From Cyrtodaria siliqua (lineage: Eukaryota > Mollusca > Bivalvia > Adapedonta > Hiatellidae), in NCBI GenBank assembly GCA_037043455.1, contig JAWPHD010000007.1:310001-374000 (forward strand): a DNA stretch of 64,000 nucleotides. The letters run 5' to 3'. Shown here in pieces: positions 11,156-22,179 of this stretch. Position numbers and translations under genes: made by a program. The notes below the pieces were generated by a model. That model saw only the letters and a program-made list of their open reading frames with translations, had not been told where the DNA came from and ran no database searches. How positions within the stretch are numbered: position 1 is the first letter of the stretch; each line of letters opens with the position of its first letter.

Positions 11156-11880
11156 TTAAGAATGTATGCTTGCAAGAGCTTTCAAAAACAGACTTTCATG
11201 ATTTTTGTTGGGGTAGGATGGGGATGGGGCGCATCCTTTTAAATTTCAGCTCAGATGCCCTCCCCCTCCTTCTCTCCACCCCAACTCCCATCTTGAACAG
11301 TAGCGATTGTTACGTACACTTTCCACATATAAGAGGGTGCCCAGTACTACCCGCTCCATCGAATACGCGCCTGCAGTTCTTGCGAGGACAGTTGAGTCAA
11401 AATTACAGTTGAGTCAAACAATTCGTATTTTCGTGTACCTTAGATAAAGAAATAACATGCTTTTCGTGACATGCAGCAAAATTCATGTAATATGTGAGCT
11501 AAAACAACAATTCAAGTATCTCCTCGTATTTTATTTAACAAAAAACACGCGGTTGTTGTCATTTTAAACGTATTCTAAAAATGGCATCTTTTAGAGTTAT
11601 CGCCCCTCGCTTCGACATTTTACAAGGCGGGTCTGCATTTATCACGCAGTGAAGCTTCTAAAAAAAAGGTCGGTACAGCCGAAAATCACGAAACTTAAAG
11701 AGCAAATGAAATTTCATGATCAAAAATTGTCACAATTTTCCAAATTGTGTGTTTTAAAAAATTCAAAATGGCGGACATTTTTTTTTTGACGTTGCCGAAA
11801 GATGACGTACTACTTTTCGTTGTCAAGCGTGGTTGTGATATTTGAAAGATGTAGGAAAATATCAAGGCTGCTCCCGTACT

Positions 11881-12195
11881 GATTTCAATCTAGAATCATG
11901 AAACTTCATAGACATACTGCCGATGTGACAAAGATGATCCCGGCTTATAATGTTTATTTTAGTCGGATTACTATCGGAAGGGGGATTTGCGTAAGCAAGT
12001 TTGTTGGATGAACGGACGGACGGACTGGCGTACTGACAATGTGATTCCTATATTGCCCCAATGTCTTCGAAGCGGTTGTATTAAATATAATAAAATAAAA
12101 GAGACATTAGTATTAGATTGCGCATAATCACATATATAATAGCAGAATGATAAACTGCATGTAGTTATAAGTACATTTTCCAGAAAATCGCAAGC
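11881..12195. repeat. Spacer of the large inverted repeat
   Basis: About 315 bp are not mirrored. They include a (GGAC)n run near 12,012. No gene is visible. Confidence 0.7.
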
Positions 12196-12984
12196 AGTAG
12201 GGGAGCAGCCTTGATATTTTTCTACATCTATTAAATATTTGGTAACGCATGGCAACGAAAGGTAGTACGTCATCTTTCGGCAACGTCAAAAAACAAATTT
12301 AATGTCCGCCATTTTGGATGTTTTAAAACACATAATTTGGAAGATTGTGACCATTTTTGATGATGAAATTTCAGTTCCGCTTTAAGTTTCGTGATTTTTG
12401 GCTGTACCGACTTTTTGTTAGAAGCGTGATAAATGTAGACCCGCCTTGTAAAATGTCGGAGCGAGGGGCGATAACTCTAAGAGATGACATTTTTAGAATA
12501 CGTTTAATTTGACAAAGATCGTGTGTATTTTGTTAAATAAAATACGAGGAGATACTTGAATTCTTTTTTTTAGCTCACATATTACATGAATTGTGCTCCA
12601 AGTCACGAAAAGCTTGCTATTTCTTTATCAAAAGTACACGAAAATAGGAGTTGTTGGACTCGACTGTATGTTTGACTTGACTGTCCTCTCAAGAATTGCA
12701 GGCGTGTATTCGATGGGTAGTATTGATCACCCTCTCATTCGTGTAAAGTATAGGTAACAATCGCTACTGCAAAAGTTGGGAGTTGTGGTGGAGAGAAGAA
12801 GTTTGGGCGAGCATCTGAGCTGTGATTTAAAAGGATGCACCCCATCTCCTTTCCCCCACTACCCCAAATAAAATCATGAAAGTCTGTTTTGAAAGCTCTT
12901 GCAAGCATATAACCTTTCAACATATTCAGATAAAAGATTTGTTGCTGTGTTTTTGACTAAACTGTCCAGTGTCTAATTATCATC

Positions 12985-13225
12985 CGCAACTTGACGCAGT
13001 CAGTAGCGCAGCGGATTTTGAGTTTTGTAGGTGCGACACTTTCTCTTAGCCTCGTCCGTCGGATGCGGAGGTAAACCGGGCGGTCCCGCGTATAGATTTA
13101 TCCCCCGAGCATGTTGAATAAGAATAGGGCACGGTTCCGGGATTCTTATGTATCATTCCTCTCTGGGTCGGCTCTAAATAACCTGTACTGTGTTGATGAG
13201 TCGTTAACCAACTTCAGTTCAATTC
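12985..13225 (+). mobile_element. SINE-B copy in right arm
   Basis: GACGCAGTCAGTAGCGCAGC is followed by CCGTCGGATGCGGAGGTAAA and CTCTAAATAACCTGTACTG. It is the mirror image of 10,205-10,535, so the SINE was present before the inverted duplication. An internal deletion removed the CACTGAG block. Confidence 0.75.
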
Positions 13226-13439
13226 ATCCGCAACTGCACTAAGCACTGTCATATGTATTAGTTTAAATATAGACCATTTGTCGGTTGAAACCTAAGATGA
13301 ATTGTCTATCAGACAGAAACACTGTCGTAATACATATTCAATGATTCTTATAGTATTGAAGGAAAGAAAAGAAGCCATTTTTTATTTTTATATTTGCAAA
13401 GTTGAATGGTGTTTTATGTCTTATAGCACATGTTAGGCC

Positions 13440-13560
13440 ATATTTCCTGGGTAGGACTAGTGTACTGTAAACTTTCTGCAATCCGTAAGAATCGACACTT
13501 TTTCAACTACAAGATGAACTCCCAGTGGGAATTGTACCCTCCTCGGTGAGAGGTGAAAAA
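13440..13560 (-). mobile_element. SINE-A fragment in right arm
   Basis: It mirrors 9825-9935 (inverse of GGTTCTACCCAGG plus the CACTGGGAG region). Confidence 0.6.
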
Positions 13561-13576
13561 GAGAATGTATACAAAT

Positions 13577-14757
13577 GTGGTGAAATTGTATTTGTAACAC
13601 GATTACTTCCCTTGTTTTAAATGACTCCATTTACGCAAATAGCAACAAACTGCTTACAAAGAAAACACTTATAGTTGTATCAACACAGATCAGTTGTAGG
13701 TATGTTTGGTTGTTGAATACGACTCTAAATTGCTTTAAATACATTTGTATGATCATGACACTAATTTAGTTGTATAGACAGTTAGAATATATAAGTGATT
13801 TATATGAAATTGATGTTCGTTAATTTCCGTTGAACATCGCCAAAGATCGGTGAGCTGCTAGAGGTCGCTCTGAGTAGTCTGGTATAAAATGGGAAAGCAC
13901 TTCAGTTTTTGGGGGTAGCGCCGTGGTGTAGTGGTTAGCATTGCGGCTTAGTAACCCAGGGATCGCGCGTTCAATCCCAGCCAGGACCGAATTTGGGTTA
14001 ATTATCGAAATATTTCGAAAGTATTTCCTACCTTACCAGTCCTTCGGATGAGACTTTAAACCTAGGTCTGCTCGCTAAAATGCCTAGTGCAATACAGCGA
14101 GGATAAATAAACGCTTATAGGTAAGGTTTTTGGGGGCACTTCTTGTCTGGGTGTCCGACGGTTAACATCGGTATATGTTAATTAAATACTGCTCGTATTT
14201 TGAAGGATTGTGTTTTGCTGGGACTTTGGGCCAATAGCACTATCAAACATTATATCCGGGTTCTCTCGAGAAGCCCCGCTTCCTTGAGAGGGTATATGTT
14301 AGCATAGGGCTTAGTGCACGGGTTGCAGCTGTATCTATCCTTGAGTTAGAGCCTTGTCATTGGAAGCCCCGCTTCTTTGATAGGGTTCTGTGTGACACAC
14401 CTGTAGCGATCTTGAGAAGCACAGCTTCCTTGATAAAGGTGTTGTTAAAGGGTGGGGGCGCTATAGAAGTGTTGCAGCTATAGAAGTTTGCTATATACGT
14501 GTGCGGCTATAACTGTGCGGCTGGAACTCCAGTTCGTAGACGACATATAGGTTCGATATAGAAGACAGTGTGTTACAACGCTTGAATAATTCGGAGGTAG
14601 TTGTGGCCTCGTACGATTGCAATCAATTGATTGGAGTTTTGAAACCATTGTTTGAATCATCTTTAGAATCATTGATTTATACATATTTGTACTAATCAAC
14701 GGCTAGGAAAGCCCCAAGGAAAATTATATATATTGCTGTATATCGGCAAATCGTTAC
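13577..14757 (+). mobile_element. 1,181-bp insertion with ACAAAT target duplication
   Basis: The left arm is continuous across the site (around 9805), whereas the right arm is interrupted between ACAAAT at 13,571-13,576 and ACAAAT at 14,758-14,763. No clear terminal inverted repeats or transposase are visible. Inside are a tRNA-derived SINE (13,910-14,125) and three degenerate hairpins built on AAGCCCCGCTTC (14,270-14,440). The element class is unknown. Confidence 0.7.
13910..14125 (+). mobile_element. tRNA-derived SINE, family C
   Basis: Box A and box B are clear: GTGGTGTAGTGGTTAGCATT and GCGTTCAATCCCAGCCAGG. They are followed by CCTTCGGATGAGACTTTAAA, a block common in animal SINEs. The anticodon arm is not that of a functional tRNA, and the downstream body argues for a SINE rather than a tRNA gene. 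Confidence 0.75.
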
Positions 14758-14794
14758 ACAAATATAAAAAGGGCTACCGAACATCTCCATAACT

Positions 14795-15000
14795 CAATAT
14801 GTCCATGGGACACAAATGACCGCACTGAAAACAATCTGTGGAAAATTGTACAATGCCAGAATTATATTCATAAATAAAGTTTGTTTTGATGCAAAATTGA
14901 TATGCACATCTTCACATCAAAGATAACATCATGTACAGTTTCGAAACAACTGGTTAAAAAATGTGGAAGGATATACCATATGCCGCCTCACCATTCGATG
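14795..15000 (+). repeat. Dispersed repeat family D
   Basis: It is the mirror of 9540-9770 and related to 20,600-20,880: CCATGGGACAC, ACTGAAAACAATC and ACAGTTTCGAAACAA occur in the same order. Confidence 0.6.
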
Positions 15001-15211
15001 GTAAACAATAAACATTTAAGGTATATATTAAGGTCTTAAACATAATCTTTCATGACTAAGTAAAACATATGTAACAAGTAAGATATATAAGTGAATTATC
15101 TATTTGATTTAAAACATTTTATTTCAAATATTTACATCATAACATCCCAAATATAAAGGGTATTACATTAAAAATAAATTGCATCATACAGTAATTATTT
15201 TTATTTATTAA

Positions 15212-15367
15212 CGGGACAAACAGCATTTTTAAAATATTTATCAATCATTCCAATTAGCACCTCAATTGATTAATCAATTGATTTTCACTTTACACCCGCT
15301 TGCATGTATTTAAGTTATACGTTATAACATTTTGGAGTTTAAAAAAAGAAGATTGCTGCATGTCCCT
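15212..15367 (-). mobile_element. TTAA MITE, mirrored copy
   Basis: It has TTAA at 15,208-15,211 and 15,368-15,371, ends CGGGACAAAC and AGGGACATGC (inverted), and mirrors 9369-9516. Confidence 0.7.
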
Positions 15368-15394
15368 TTAACATGCGCACCTCTCAGCCTGTAT

Positions 15395-15540
15395 TGTTTT
15401 TTGGAGCAAGTCATTTTCAACATATATGGGGTTATATATATACATGTTTCTGTTTGTTAGTTTTTTTGGTGGAGACAGACCACTCACTTTCCTGGGTAGA
15501 ACCAGTAATATACACCTCATGCCATCTGTTATTCCACAAA
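15395..15540 (-). mobile_element. SINE-A 3' portion, mirrored copy
   Basis: It is the inverse of 9225-9345, with GGTGGAGACAGACCACTCAC and CTGGGTAGAACCAGT. Confidence 0.6.
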
Positions 15541-15818
15541 CGTCATAATCCAATAAAATTCAAAAAACATTTTAATCCAATAAAAACATTGGGCAGATTA
15601 ACAGAAACACATTTATATTTTCGTATTAGTCCTTATTTTGAGCCACTCCAATGAACTGTTCAGTTAATGTCGCCATCGATCCACCTCTGTCAACAGTAAG
15701 ACATGCATGTTGATATGATATTGTGCTGAACTGGTGATCCCGGGAATTTCGAAATTAGTGGGTCCAAATAACCTTATTCCCTCAAGTCACAAATGTTACT
15801 AGACATATTTTTCTTGAA

Positions 15819-16015
15819 AAAAGAGTATGATAATGGACCTTTGGAAACGGCCGAAAACGACACATATGAAATATTGCAGTCTCGGTTTGATTGAGACTGT
15901 TCATGAGCAGTAGGGAAATATGCTAGCTACCGCTCATGCCCTCTAGCCCCGGGCTAAGCAGAACTAAATATTAATAAAATCAATCGTACAGCATTTTAAC
16001 CATCCCGAAGATGGA
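15819..16015 (+). repeat. Hairpin-rich ~190-bp repeat, full copy
   Basis: The copy begins near AGTATGATAATGGACC and ends near ACCATCCCGAAGATGG. It contains two strong hairpins: GTCTC-GGTTTGATT-GAGAC, and GAGCAGTAG around GCTAGCTACCGCTC. A second full copy in reverse orientation is at 52,915-53,112. Partial copies lie at 3866-3932, 18,471-18,560 and 45,535-45,648. It is likely a small non-autonomous element of unknown class. Confidence 0.75.
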
Positions 16016-16018
16016 AAA

Positions 16019-16165
16019 TACCGGAAACGGAAATGGCTTCAAATTTCACGGGCAAAATAAATTATGCTTACTGATAGGCTGAACTAAAGACGAATCATTG
16101 TTCAGCCAATCAAAAAGCGTCATTTATTTTGCCCTTGAAATTTGAAGCCATTTCCGTTTCCGGTA
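16019..16165. repeat. 147-bp palindromic MITE-like element
   Basis: The first ~45 bases (TACCGGAAACGGAAATGGC onward) and the last ~45 are inverted copies. An inner GGCTGAAC/GTTCAGCC pair extends the stem, so most of the element folds on itself. It lies directly between the hairpin-rich repeat and the CTCA microsatellite. Confidence 0.8.
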
Positions 16166-16270
16166 ACTCACTCAGTCACTCAGTCACTCACTCAGTCACT
16201 CAGTCACTCAGTCAATCACTCACTCATTCACTCACTCACTCACTCACTCACTCACTCACTCACTCACTCA
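16166..16270 (+). repeat. (CTCA)n/(CAGT)n microsatellite
   Basis: A tetranucleotide array, first mixed CTCA and CAGT units, then nearly pure CTCA. The open frame across it encodes only a simple L-T-H-S repeat. Confidence 0.9.
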
Positions 16271-16589
16271 ACCACTATATGTTTAATTTAATACAACAAT
16301 CAGTTTGTCAAGTCATACATGACAAGCGTATACAATATAGCAACAAAGATATTATGTGATATTCTATAGCTATTACATAAACCTGTGGAATAAGGGACAT
16401 GAATAGGAGCAATAAATACTAAAGTGAACTTTACTACTTGTCTCCCTTAAAATATTTGTTAAAGGCCCGGTTACATTACTGAGGCATTTTATAGGAAACA
16501 ATAATGTAATGCAACCAGTCAGATCGAGCCTATAGATAAACACCGGAACACAAACACGATAACTCGGAGCTTTTGAAATAAATCGCATT

Positions 16590-17021
16590 ATGGTCATATA
16601 CCACTATTGAATTTCCCATAGGCCTCCATTATAGCCTTTTCGCCTACAACCCCTATTCCTATATCGGAACGGATGATAAAACCTAACTGTTGCTAGTTAA
16701 AGAACTATCTTAGAGACACTCAAAAATTACCAGCAAATTGGGAGTATTGTAATGCTTTCAGCTTCTAATATTGCACTGAAGGTGGGCAAAGAAATTTTAC
16801 CTTTTTGCAAATATACTCTCTGTACAATTGTACCCATAAAAATACAAGATTCAGTCAAAATATCCTAAATGAACATGTTTTATGTTGGAAATATATTTTT
16901 TGGATGTTTTATGGGGATTTGTTATGATTTGGATAATTTACAATCTGACTATATGCCCTAAAAGGCCCTATACATTTTTCAACCAATCAGAAGCCCCAAA
17001 TCAGTAGTGGTATGTGACCTA
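16590..17021. mobile_element. ~430-bp element with terminal inverted repeats
   Basis: The left end GGTCATATACCACTATTGA pairs with the inverse of the right end (GGTCACATACCACTACTGA). The interior has no coding frame. The target duplication is unclear (possibly TA). Likely a MITE. Confidence 0.65.
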
Positions 17022-18470
17022 ATACCTTTGTTGTCTGATACTCGAAAATTCATTCTGTTAATGAGACTATTCAGTTTTGTAGGAGGTTGTACACACTGTA
17101 TACAAACTGATGTTATCAGTCATTTTTATTCCATTTCTACTTGTACATTCCGTATATACAAAATACATAGTGCGTGCTGTTTTAGAGACAAACTTAGATT
17201 GAACCATTAGTACGCGAATTAAACGTACTGAGATGACTGGCTCCTAGTTTCAAGTCTCTTGTCCTTTCTTGTTAATTTATTTTGATTGAGAACAAAGGCA
17301 TTGTTTGATTGCAATGTTAACTACATGCATACTCATTAATGTTCCTCTTGTCTTCTTTGTGGAAATAAACTTGAAAACATGCTTACACACACATCCTATT
17401 CTATTACACATGAAACGTTCTGATTTATTCGTGTTATTTACAGAGTTATCAGTGTTACTTTCAGTAGCTGTGAACTTGTTTCAAACGTCATTTTCCTTAT
17501 AGTTATACCCTCCCATTTATGAAATACTACAAGATGTTTTTCAATAAAAATACTACAAACACATTGGTGTAAAGCAGTCTTTTTTTCGTTTATTACATAT
17601 AAACAATAAAATTACAATCTATGGTTTGAGAGGTATAAATAAATATTAAGGTTAACCATCCCATCCAATCCCACATACCATATTTCGCAACATTGCTCTG
17701 CCAAATACGTCGTCACCAGCGCAATACGCATTGCCTCATTCAATACAATTTTTGTTTGTATGGTGTTTTACGTCATTTTCCACACATGCAAGGTTATATG
17801 TACCTTCTGCCATCCGTCAGAATTCATTCAATACAAGCGCATAGCTCTACGCAAACACATGTAAACCTAACTATAAGTTAGAAAACATGTACCAGTTCAT
17901 TTATGTGCTACACAAATAGTCATGATTTTTATTTTAAAGCCATACATTATCTCCTTTTTCTGACATTTCCATTATATGTTCATGCTCCAGGGGTCAATTT
18001 CCGAGACTAACATTACAAGTGTTCACTACGACGATCAACAGTATGATGATGATGATGATGAAAACAGTATGAAGATCATCATCATCGAATTTAGCGTTTG
18101 CCATTTCCAAAGATTCTGGAGAATGTTAAGTAAACATAAAGAGAAGCACTCTAAGATGTTTTATGTTATTATTGTAAATATATTGGTTCTATTTACTCAA
18201 AATATGACGCACATACAAAGTAATAAATATAGTGTAACAATGATCATTTACGCTGTTTCTCAATAAATCGAAGCAAATAACGTTTGAAATTTTAAACTAA
18301 AATGAATTTATAATTAAAGGGATATTATATTTTTACAGAACGGACACCAGATTGATTGGTGTTTCACGTGAACTACGTTAACTATGGCGGTTTTCAAAAT
18401 GCAATAAATACTGAAAGAAAGTGAGCCCTCGGAAGCAACTAACAGAAACAAGACAGACAATTAGCAGGCT
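17022..18470. other. No gene recognised
   Basis: A decayed SINE-A-like tail occurs near 17,760-17,830. A GAT repeat (18,044-18,062) sits in a 96-codon open frame (17,976-18,266) with an acidic run. That frame resembles nothing I know and is probably chance. Confidence 0.5.
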
Positions 18471-18560
18471 CGGTTTTATTGAGTCTGTTCATGAGAGGTA
18501 ATTATAAGATGCAACACCTCTCACGCCTCCTAGCACCGGCTTAAGCGAAATTCTACCTTA
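18471..18560 (+). repeat. Partial hairpin-rich repeat
   Basis: GGCTCGGTTTTATTGAGTC, TTCATGAGAGGT and CACGCCTCCTAGC follow the order of the full copy at 15,819-16,015, with a different hairpin loop. Confidence 0.6.
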
Positions 18561-19023
18561 AAGCAACTTGATGATCCCAAAGGACCAGTAAATAACAAGA
18601 ATGATTGAATTGAATTAAATTGAATGGTATTTTTACGGGGCACCAACACAAGAAATGTTATATGGCGCCAGACAGGGATGAACATGCCAGGCTCATCCTA
18701 CATTTACATCTAGATAAAAATATGGAGAATGGGCCTAGAACCTTTTAACCTGCAGAACTGCAGAGTTGCTGCAAATTCTATTGTAAACCCTCCATTTACG
18801 ATGGAGCCACGTTTCCATATTTGCATATGCGGTGTCAAGAAGTAGACCTTGAATGAGCATGATAAAAAAAACAGAACATGCATTTTATTTTGCATTTTAT
18901 TATTTTACAAAAACTCAGGAACGCTTAGAAAGTAAATAAAAACAAATACTTACCCCATTATAACATCGCCCATCTGATGTGTGCTAGGACTGTTATCAAT
19001 ATTAAGCTTGTTCTGCTACTACT
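18561..19023. other. No gene recognised
   Basis: Nothing identifiable. Confidence 0.5.
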
Positions 19024-19188
19024 GCTACTACTGTTAATGCTAATACAGATAGAGCTAATACTGCTACTAATGCAGCTACTACTGTTAATGCTAATACAGA
19101 TAGAGCTAATACTGCTACTAATACAGCTACTACTGTTAATGCTAATACAGATTGAGCTAATACTGCTACTAATGCAGCTACTAATGCA
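19024..19188 (+). repeat. 51-bp tandem repeat, about 3.2 units
   Basis: The unit begins GCTACTACTGTTAATGC and includes TAATACAGATAGAGC. Starts fall at 19,024, 19,075 and 19,126. The period is a multiple of three, so open frames persist on both strands, but composition rather than coding explains them. Confidence 0.9.
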
Positions 19189-20187
19189 CTGCATAGTACT
19201 ATACTGATCTTGCTTCAATGTGAAAACTCGCCCAATCCCGTCATTCTTTGGAATCCCGCCTCGTGTTTATATTGACGCTACGGTGTGTTCAAAATCTTGA
19301 CATTCTGTTAGACGAAAGGCAACGGCACAGAAATAGTGCAATGTTGCTAAGCTGTTGTTATATAAACAATATGCCGTTAACCACACTTGTTGTTGAGTGA
19401 TTTGCGTTGCATGTTTGCTGTTTAGAATACAGATGAAGTGTTATCAATGCTTTCATGTAAATAAGCTATAGATGAGCAATCAGCTAAATGATATTGAAAA
19501 ATGTTGAAGGTAACTTTGATTTTGAATGCAAATTCGTTTTGGCGGGAATCTGATGCGCGTCACGCTAGTATGACGTCACCAATATGGTGACCTTCGATAT
19601 ACATTCGAGTAATGCTGCGAAGCAATGTACGAGATGTTGCGAATGATCTTCCTTATAATAATTTACGACGAGGTAGTACTATAATAGCTCCTCTGCTTGA
19701 CGTTTACCATATAAAGGGTAATTATATTTGATTGGTTGGTCTGGTGTCAGTATAATATAACTGAGTGAATTATCATGTCATGTGTCTACGGCGTTGTATT
19801 CCAGTATGACAGCATTAAAACGTTGAGCATTACGAACAATGCTACAAGCAGACACCGTCGTAATGTGACTGAAAGCGTGTTAAAGTAGCTATCCCACCGA
19901 CAAATGCCAACTTTTACAGACTATTTAATTCGTTTCTTAACCTACTGACGACAATATCTATAATTTACTTATGTTGAGATCCAAACTCTAGACACGATAT
20001 AAACGGCTTTGACCAGCCAGGCCAAACCCCAAAACTTGATCGTCGAAATAAGAGTTACCAATCGTAATTCATTTTACGTATATTCAATCACGGGTATTTT
20101 AAAAACATTTGAATAGACCTAAACATTTAATCGGCACATATACATATTAAACTTTCTGATAAACGGTTCTGTAGTGCAATTTCACCG
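19189..20187. other. No gene recognised
   Basis: Moderately CpG-containing sequence without identifiable genes. Confidence 0.5.
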
Positions 20188-20308
20188 CTACGACTACTAC
20201 TACTACTACTACCACTACTGCTGTTGCTGATGCTGTTACTGCTGCTGCTGTTGCTACTACTGTTGCTACTACTACTACTATTACTGCTATAACTAAACTA
20301 CTACTACA

Positions 20309-20339
<31 letters not shown>

Positions 20340-20455
20340 ATTACTGATATTACTACTACTGCTACTGTTGCTGCTGTTGCTGGCTACTGCTACAACAACA
20401 ACAACAACAGCAACAACAACAACAAATAATAATAATAATAATATAGATACAATAA
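20188..20455. repeat. Compound trinucleotide tract (CTA/CTG, AAC, AAT)
   Basis: Runs of CTA and CTG units at 20,188-20,390 are followed by AAC repeats (20,391-20,425) and AAT repeats. Confidence 0.9.
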
Positions 20456-20599
20456 TCATGATAATATAAATATTATTTCTCATATATTATAATTTCCTTT
20501 TTTTGATGATATTTCAAATTATAATCTGTCTTGAAACATTAAACATTGTTTCCATTTTACTAACTTTTGACGGTGTTGCTGTTGTGGTTATGTATTTAA

Positions 20600-20880
20600 C
20601 TAGAAATATATCCATGGGACACGGATGCCTCCACTGAAAACAATCAGCGAGAAACGCTAACTTTCGAAAAATGCCCACAACTCCTATAATACAAGGTGGA
20701 TACTGACGCAGAATAGATATGCAAATCTTGACATCATACATGCAGGTAAGCATCATATACAGTTTCGAAACAATCTGTTGTTAACTGTGGGAGGAGACAG
20801 ACATACATACTTTACGGGACGGACGGACGTCCGGGACGGACGGACATGGCTAACGCTATATGCCCCCTAAACATTCGGTG
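20600..20880 (+). repeat. Dispersed repeat family D with (GGAC)n tail
   Basis: CCATGGGACACGGATGCC, CACTGAAAACAATC and ACAGTTTCGAAACAATC match 14,795-15,000. A GGACGGACGGAC tract is at 20,818-20,848. Confidence 0.6.
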
Positions 20881-21299
20881 ATGGAGGCATAAGCAAAATG
20901 AATGCTAGAGAGAAACAACAAAGTCGTAATGGAAATGAGTATATCGAACTCTGACAGAACTAGGCCAGTCCCCGTCAATTTTAATTGTATTCTAGATAGA
21001 CCCAGGACAAATTAGTACAGAAATGAAACTTCTTCTTTCGGAAACTGCTTTTATTGGAGATTTACAAAACGAAGAAGTGTACACAATTGGAAATATATAT
21101 TTGAGATAGTAGAGTTGAAGTTAAGATATGTTTGAGCAAGTTTTAAAACAATGATTTATAATTATGTATAAATGACAAAGATTAATGTATGGTCAATGTA
21201 ATTAGTTTATTGAGAGCAATATATGTACATTTTATATGCACATTTCGATTTCGAGATAATGAGAGGCAATGGAAGAGTTTTACTTAAATTTAATTTGTT

Positions 21300-21575
21300 G
21301 TTTGTGCTTGTTTTAGGTATGAAACCACCAAATATTTTCCCCATTGAAACCAATGTTAAAATGTCACATACATGTATTAGTGACTAGCTGCAACTCCAAG
21401 TTAGGATAATGCAGAAGTGTAATTTTCATAGAAAAACATGTTTTCACTTGAAAAAAATCACATGGACAGGTAGGGTCACAAAACATGTAAACAAGTTCTT
21501 GCTTGTTTACTAAACAGGTCATTGGTACGGCTGCTTTTATTGATAGCTGCTCACAAAGTGTATGCATAGATTCGA
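21300..21575 (-). repeat. Dispersed repeat family F
   Basis: It is the inverse of sequences at 28,095-28,325 and 29,940-30,185. Shared landmarks on the minus strand include ACCTGTTTAGTAAACAA, ACATGT-TTGTGACCC and TTAACATTGGT. Confidence 0.7.
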
Positions 21576-22179
21576 AATTTGGAAAGTGTTCATCAATGAT
21601 CCAGTAAAACCTATCAATACGCTTCTGATACATACAACAACAAAATCGAGTATACATGCGCTGTTTTCCACCATTTATAATTCCCATTTCCGCCAAAAAA
21701 TGAGGAATTAGTGGTTATTATAGGAACTACATTCGACTACACCTCGGGTTATGCAATTGGTGGTGGTTAACCTTTATCATTTCATGAAAAAATGCCCATA
21801 CCACTTTGTTTACATTACAAAAACAAACAATATATTTTAAACCTTTTTATAAGGATTTATTTGCTTTAAAGAAATTTCGTCCGTTATAGCATCAAATTCG
21901 GTAATATCGGCCAGGGGTTTACTTTGAAATAAAGTATATCTCCAGTATGAGTTTAGAATTAGGCGTTGTTTGATATTTCCGAAATGTTATCGTTGCTTGT
22001 ATAATATTCACAAGCTTTATCGCAATCCTATATTTATTAATCAAAGTACTGAAAACGCTGAATGGCTGAAACACTGGAGAGGAATGAATGGGATTAAATG
22101 TTTTGCACATGAAATATTTGTTGAAAATAAAGAGTTGCATGTAAATCATGATCAGTGAATATTTCTATTTGAAGATATA

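Larger units (their letters stand above)
8906..11880 (+). repeat. Left arm of large inverted repeat
   Basis: The arm pairs with 12,196-15,818 on the opposite strand. Matching landmarks are 9041-9051 with 15,673-15,683, 11,171-11,180 with 12,894-12,903, and 11,861-11,880 with 12,196-12,215. By eye the identity is roughly 85-90 percent. Shared contents are a short TTAA MITE, SINE-A pieces and a SINE-B. A 551-bp TTAA element (10,605-11,155) is present only in this arm. No coding frame is shared convincingly by both arms. Confidence 0.9.
12196..15818 (-). repeat. Right arm of large inverted repeat
   Basis: This is the reverse complement of 8906-11,880, lengthened by a private insertion (13,577-14,757). 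The central part (12,220-12,500) holds the best conserved segment, including a mirrored AAAATGGCGGACAT and a TTATCGCCCCTCGCT stretch. The outer end abuts the hairpin-rich repeat at about 15,819. Confidence 0.9.

Noticed and set aside
13920..13995. tRNA gene
   Set aside because: A tRNA-like head of a SINE with a conserved downstream block; no complete cloverleaf with an acceptor stem was found.
16129..16359. S-L-T-H repeat protein
   Set aside because: Translation of the CTCA/CAGT microsatellite.
17976..18266. 96-codon frame with an acidic run
   Set aside because: Built around a GAT microsatellite and AT-rich flanks; no recognisable domain or conservation evidence.
18958..19218. Leu/Ile- or Ser/Cys-repeat frames on both strands
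   Set aside because: Fully explained by the 51-bp tandem repeat and its CTA/CTG composition.
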